A stretch of DNA of 64,000 nt from Meloidogyne chitwoodi (Eukaryota > Nematoda > Chromadorea > Rhabditida > Meloidogynidae). The position numbers and the translations under genes are program-made. The stretch lies in the NCBI GenBank assembly GCA_015183035.1, contig JACZZP010000013.1:372001-436000 (forward strand). The letters run 5' to 3'. Under the pieces are notes generated by a model. It saw only the letters and a program-made list of their open reading frames with translations. It was not told the origin of the DNA and did no database searches. Positions 59,965 through 64,000 of the stretch are shown here, piece by piece (within the stretch, counting starts at the first letter, position 1; each line of letters starts with the position of its first letter).

Positions 59965-60413
59965 AGAAGAAAATAAATAGGTAACTACGTATTTCACAAA
60001 ATTATTTAGAAATTTCTAAATCTAAGATTAAAAAAAAATAAATTAAAAAGATATGGAAAAAGAGGAAAGTAATGAGAGAAAAAGAGAAAATTCTATTTTT
60101 CAGAACAGTGAATATAAAATTACTTTATTTCTCTGACACACACTATTTCTTTTTACATTATGCCAATTTGCAAAAGTGTATCATTTTCAAGATATTTATT
60201 TTTTAAATATTCTAAATAGACTAAACTTAAGTTTTTTAAGATAAAGTCCAGTATATAAGCATTTTACCGCGAAAAGAGTTGTTTTTTGGGCTTCTTTCAT
60301 CATTCCAAGCTCTTAGACAATTTACTTGTCAATTAATTTTTTCTAATTTTTAAAAACTTATTTTTTTTTTTAATTTTAAAACTTTCTTTTAGATTCTTAA
60401 CAAAAATTAAAAA
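59965..60413. other. Divergent intergenic region
   Basis: 449 bp between a minus-strand and a plus-strand gene. Contains both promoters. A TTTCTTTTAG at 60383-60392 may be a spliced-leader acceptor for the plus-strand gene. No named transcription-factor site seen. Confidence 0.5.
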
Positions 60414-60873
60414 ATGAAAGGAAAATCTTTTTGTTTTCTTCTCTTTGCTATTCTTATAATTTTTGGTAGTTGTTCTATTCTTTTATGGTATTCGCCTTTG
60501 GTTTTTCTTCCATTATATGAAAGGGAGTTACATGTATATTTTTTAACCTTTTTTAATCTTTAATTTTTTATTCAAATTAATTAATTTTTAGAAAAAATGT
60601 GCTTCACATTGTGTTCAAGTTCCTCCTATTTTGGTCATTACAGCGTGTGTATCGGCCATTCTCTGTGCTTCTCTTAATTTTATTTTTCTTGCTGGCGTAT
60701 ATTCTGCGAGTCGGAAGAAGGTTTCTTTTTTAATTTTAAAATTTATTAATTTTTTTAAGATTAATAATTTGTGTGGTTTAATTAAAAAACAATGGTTTGA
60801 GTTGATGGATATGCTTCTGCGTATATTAGTGCCTAAAAAGCTTTTAAAAATTGTTAAGGAGAAGAGCAAATAA
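60414..60873 (+). CDS. Small two-helix membrane protein, unknown
   Basis: Three exons (60414-60533, 60592-60720, 60760-60873), 120 aa. Helix 1 near the start (FCFLLFAILIIFGSC, then SILLWY); a short loop with KKCASHCVQ; helix 2 (VITACVSAILCASLNFIFL); then a basic cytoplasm-like tail. The 39-nt intron 60721-60759 has no stop and length divisible by three, so an unspliced reading adds 13 residues. I chose splicing because it has good GT and AG ends. A likely trans-splice acceptor lies about 21 nt before the ATG. No family recognised. Confidence 0.68.
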
Positions 60874-61191
60874 AGAATGAGAAGATGAAAATTTTAAGGT
60901 AAAATATTTCTATTGTATTGTATATGGGTTTTTTAAAATTATATTTAATTATATAAATAAATTAATTTATTAAAAAAAAATTATGTTTTTTCAATTTAAT
61001 GATGTGTCCGTCTTTTTATTTTTTTTCACTCAAAACTTCATTTTTCTTCTTTTTTTTTTTGCTTATCTGATTTATTTTAACTAGGTTGACCTCATTTTGC
61101 GCGTTCCTTTAAAAATAATAAATTTTTATTCAGTTAAATTGAACAGAAATTCTCTAAAATTATACAAATTAAATTTAAAAGTTATTAATTT
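60874..61191. other. Intergenic spacer
   Basis: 318 bp with A/T-rich sequence and poly-T tracts; nothing recognised. Confidence 0.5.
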
Positions 61192-63229
61192 ATGACATCT
61201 TCATTTCTACTCGAAACTGTGGATATTTATACTTTCTGGCTTTTGAGTATTTTATTTTTGTATTTTTAAATAAACTTGAGCTTTTGTATTTATTAATTTT
61301 AATTATCATTTGATACAGATATTTCTTCAAGTTTTATGTTATCTGCAGCACATAATGTTCTCTTCTTTGTTCTTGACTGGCGCACTCCAGTTATTCATTT
61401 TTTGCATTTTGCCTCGGTTTTAGCGTTCCTTGCTACGAAAACTGCATTTACACCTGATCGTGGTGCTCTACTACGTCTTGTGTTTGGAGGAGAATTTTTT
61501 CGTCCACCTTTAAGAATAATTTTTTGGAAACCATTAGCAGCACAATTAGTTGTTTGTTTATTGTCTTCTAGAGTACATGCACAGAATAGAACAGGTGGAC
61601 TTTATTTAGTTAGGTATGTTAAAAATAAGTTTATTTTTTATTAAAGCTAAAATGGACAATTGTAATTTTTAAATAAACTTGACAATTGTAATCTTTAAAT
61701 AAACTTGTGCTATTGTAATTTTTAAATAAACTTGACAATTGTAATCTTTAAATAAACTTGTGCTATTGTAATTTTTAAATAAACTTGACAATTGTAATCT
61801 TTAAATAAACTTGTGCTATTGTAATTTTTAAATAAACTTGACAATTGTAATTTTTATATAAACTTGACAAAACTTAACAATTGTAATCTTTAAATAAACT
61901 TGACAATTGATTTTTAAATAAACTTGACAATTGTAATTTTTATATAAACTTGACAATTGTAAAAACTTGACAATGTGTATTATCATTAAGGCTTTTTGAC
62001 TTTCTCGGTACTTTATTGGTTATCTGTTATGGTTCAAGAATATTAGCAGAAGATGAAAATCCAAACAAAAGAAGGGCTATATCTATCTTGCTTGTTCGTC
62101 TTTAAAAATATTTTTAAATAAATGAAAGAATATTTAATTTTATTAAGGTACCATTAGCAGTTTCTGCTTCACTTAGTTGGTATAAAAAATTATTATTTTT
62201 ATTAATTAATTTAAAATTAAATTTATTATTAAAAGGCTTGAATTTGGTCATATAGAGTATGATCCTTGGGCTTTCTGGCTTTCTCCCTTTTTAGCATTAG
62301 CACAAGGATTGCATTTATTATTACTGAAACGTGCACAGTTATTATTTTTTGGAGCTTTTCAACAACAGCAACTACATAAACAGCACCAAACTCATTTTGA
62401 CAATTGTAACAATAAAAAGGAAAATTGTGAAGATATTAGTTGTTATGAAGAGGAATGGTATAAAATTTTTTATTAGATAAAATAAAATTAAAAAACATAG
62501 TAATGATCAATGGCTAGAAACATTATCAACAACACAAATAATTTCTTTTTCCCCTTTACTCTTCCAACGTTTTGCCCTTTGCTATACTTTTGCAATGACT
62601 TCACTTTTAATTATTCCAGCATTAATATCTTACAGTCAAAGTCAAGTTCCTTATGATGCAAGTTGGGAATCTATTGATATTGTATTATTATATAAAAATT
62701 ACAAAAATAAATTACAATTATTTTGTAAGGTTTTAATGTCAATGTCAGTTATATTTATGATAGGTTACAAATATTCAGAACTTTGGCTTCAATCAAAACT
62801 TGAAGTAAAAAAACTTTTTCTATTGTATTTTAAATAAACTTGAAATTAACTTTTATTTTTCTCTATTTTTTCATATTTTTTAGCCTCATCATTTTTGTGC
62901 TTTGGAACATTCCAAATTTTTTATGGCATCAATTGTTTGTTATTTTATAAATTAATTATTTTAATTCCTAAAGGGTCAATGGTTCCTTCAAAATATGGCA
63001 CACGCAACAGTTGCATATTTTAATTAATTTATTTAAAATTAATTTAAATTATTTAAAATATTAGAGTATATTTATTTTTAATATTTTCTGGTGTTTGCCG
63101 CACTTGGTAAAGCTGTTTTTTTTGCTTCGGCTTTACGTTATTTCACCAGACTGGGTGAGATGCGAGCTAAAGAAAAGTGCTGCGGCCCAAAAAACGGTGA
63201 AGTTGTTAATTAATAAGATTGTAATTTAA
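61192..63229 (+). CDS. Multi-pass membrane protein, unknown
   Basis: Nine exons in phase: 61192-61246, 61319-61613, 61991-62093, 62148-62179, 62236-62457, 62501-62804, 62884-62934, 62974-63009, 63065-63229; 420 aa. Roughly eight hydrophobic helices are visible, including FLHFASVLAFLA, PLAAQLVVCLL, FLGTLLVICYG, FWLSPFLALAQGLHLLLLK, FAMTSLLIIPALIS and FNIFWCLPHLVKLFFLLRLY. Between helices 5 and 6 is a hydrophilic Gln/His/Asn loop with CNNKKENCED. The C-terminal tail is basic (KKSAAAQKTVKLLINK). The first exon is less certain: its donor is chosen by phase, and the alternative is an ATG at 61336. No family recognised. Confidence 0.65.
61655..61985. repeat. About 53-bp minisatellite in an intron of the membrane-protein gene
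   Basis: About six copies built from two half-units, AAACTTGACAATTGTAAT and AAACTTGTGCTATTGTAAT, each followed by TTTTTAAAT or CTTTAAAT, filling intron 61614-61990. Confidence 0.92.
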
Positions 63230-64000
63230 ATAAATTTTAATTGTACTAATATAATTTAAACGAATTGTACCATTGTAAATTTAAATAAACTTGGAATTGT
63301 AATTTCTATTGTATATTTTAATTAATATTTACAAACTTAATTTATTTGATTTAACTAATTGTTTGTTAAACATTTTTGATTATAATAACACCTGTTTTGT
63401 TTATAATGCTACCTACTTTATATATAAGAATTCAAGAAATGGAGGGAAATAAAAAATATATATAAATTTGGAATGTATATATTAAAAAAGAAAATGCGTG
63501 GGATTAAAACTTGGATGAGATCAATCTGTCTTTTTGAGCTTTTTATTTTAAAAATTAGAGAGAAAAATATTTTTAGTGATTTTTCCTTCTGGCTATTTTC
63601 TTAAATTGTATTGAGGGAGAAAAAAATTTTTTTTAATATATTCTTGACATTTTTCTCCATCTATTATAAAACAATTGCTGTATCCGCCCCCGGTGATTTT
63701 TTTATTTTTAAAATTTTTATATAACATTTGGGCCTTTTTCTTCTTTATAAATGGCGAGATATAAGTAAAATAAAATTAAAAAAAAGGACAAAGGAGGATC
63801 AAAAAAGACTGATTGGATCAAACGTCGTTATACACTTGTGTATGTGTAAAAGCCCATAAAATCCCCTAAAAAAAAAGAATATCTTCAATTTTATTTTTCA
63901 CTTATCAATAAAATATTTTTCTATGTTGAAACAAACTTAAAAATATTATTTTTAACTTTTTATATCATAAATTTTGGGTGACTGGCACGAAATGATGCTT
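63230..64000. other. 3' flank to window end
   Basis: 771 bp downstream of the membrane-protein gene. A/T-rich, with weak AATTGTAAATTTAAATAAAC words at the start that echo the intron repeat. No exon recognised before the window ends. Confidence 0.5.

Noticed and set aside
58094..63229. Nematode operon
   Set aside because: Genes here lie on both strands, and same-strand neighbours are about 0.3-1.3 kb apart, longer than the roughly 100-bp spacing typical of nematode operons.

Overview
The window is nuclear DNA of a small, very AT-rich eukaryotic genome, most likely a root-knot nematode (Meloidogyne-like). The grounds are about three-quarters A+T, many short GT-AG introns (down to 39-41 nt), asparagine- and glutamine-rich inserts inside conserved proteins, an X-box in front of an intraflagellar-transport gene, and protein matches to nematode orthologues. 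A roughly 169-bp satellite fits my memory of a satellite reported from M. hapla, but I could not check that. There are no bacterial operons; coding capacity lies in multi-exon genes whose exons I joined by splice signals, reading phase and family similarity.

Layout: 83-286 is the last part of a HIG1-domain gene (+). A satellite array of about 40 units of 169 bp fills 1306-8165. A K-Cl cotransporter (-, 29 exons, about 1218 aa) runs 8574-20548; its introns hold a tRNA-Arg(UCU), minisatellites and foldback elements. An unidentified single-pass membrane protein (-) lies at 23201 to about 24510. CCT-zeta/cct-6 (-, 12 exons, 539 aa) at 25594-28899 is head-to-head with IFT57/che-13 (+, 9 exons, 413 aa) at 29144-32501; the 244-bp gap holds a near-consensus DAF-19/RFX X-box. 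An intact mariner element (30310-31575) sits at an exon-intron border of IFT57 and appears to supply its splice donor. DOP1/pad-1 (-, 42 exons, about 2718 aa) spans 33272-46788. A DNAJC10/ERdj5-like ER disulfide reductase (dnj-27, -, 14 exons, 806 aa, ending RDEL) is at 48944-52915. A secreted protein with seven sushi/CCP-like modules (-) is at 53530-56816. Two small unidentified genes (-) follow at 58094-58565 and 59059-59964. Two membrane-protein genes (+) are at 60414-60873 and 61192-63229.

The recognised genes are housekeeping or cell-biological: ion transport, cytosolic and ER folding, endosome-Golgi traffic and cilia. They do not form one pathway. The unusual content is in non-coding structure: the satellite's shift from monomeric to dimeric order, intron-confined minisatellites built from shared words, a family of diverged foldback elements, degenerate tRNA-like segments, and the transposon-derived splice site. 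I found no self-contained new multi-gene system. The strongest candidates for new biology are the mariner-donated donor, the X-box and the foldback family.
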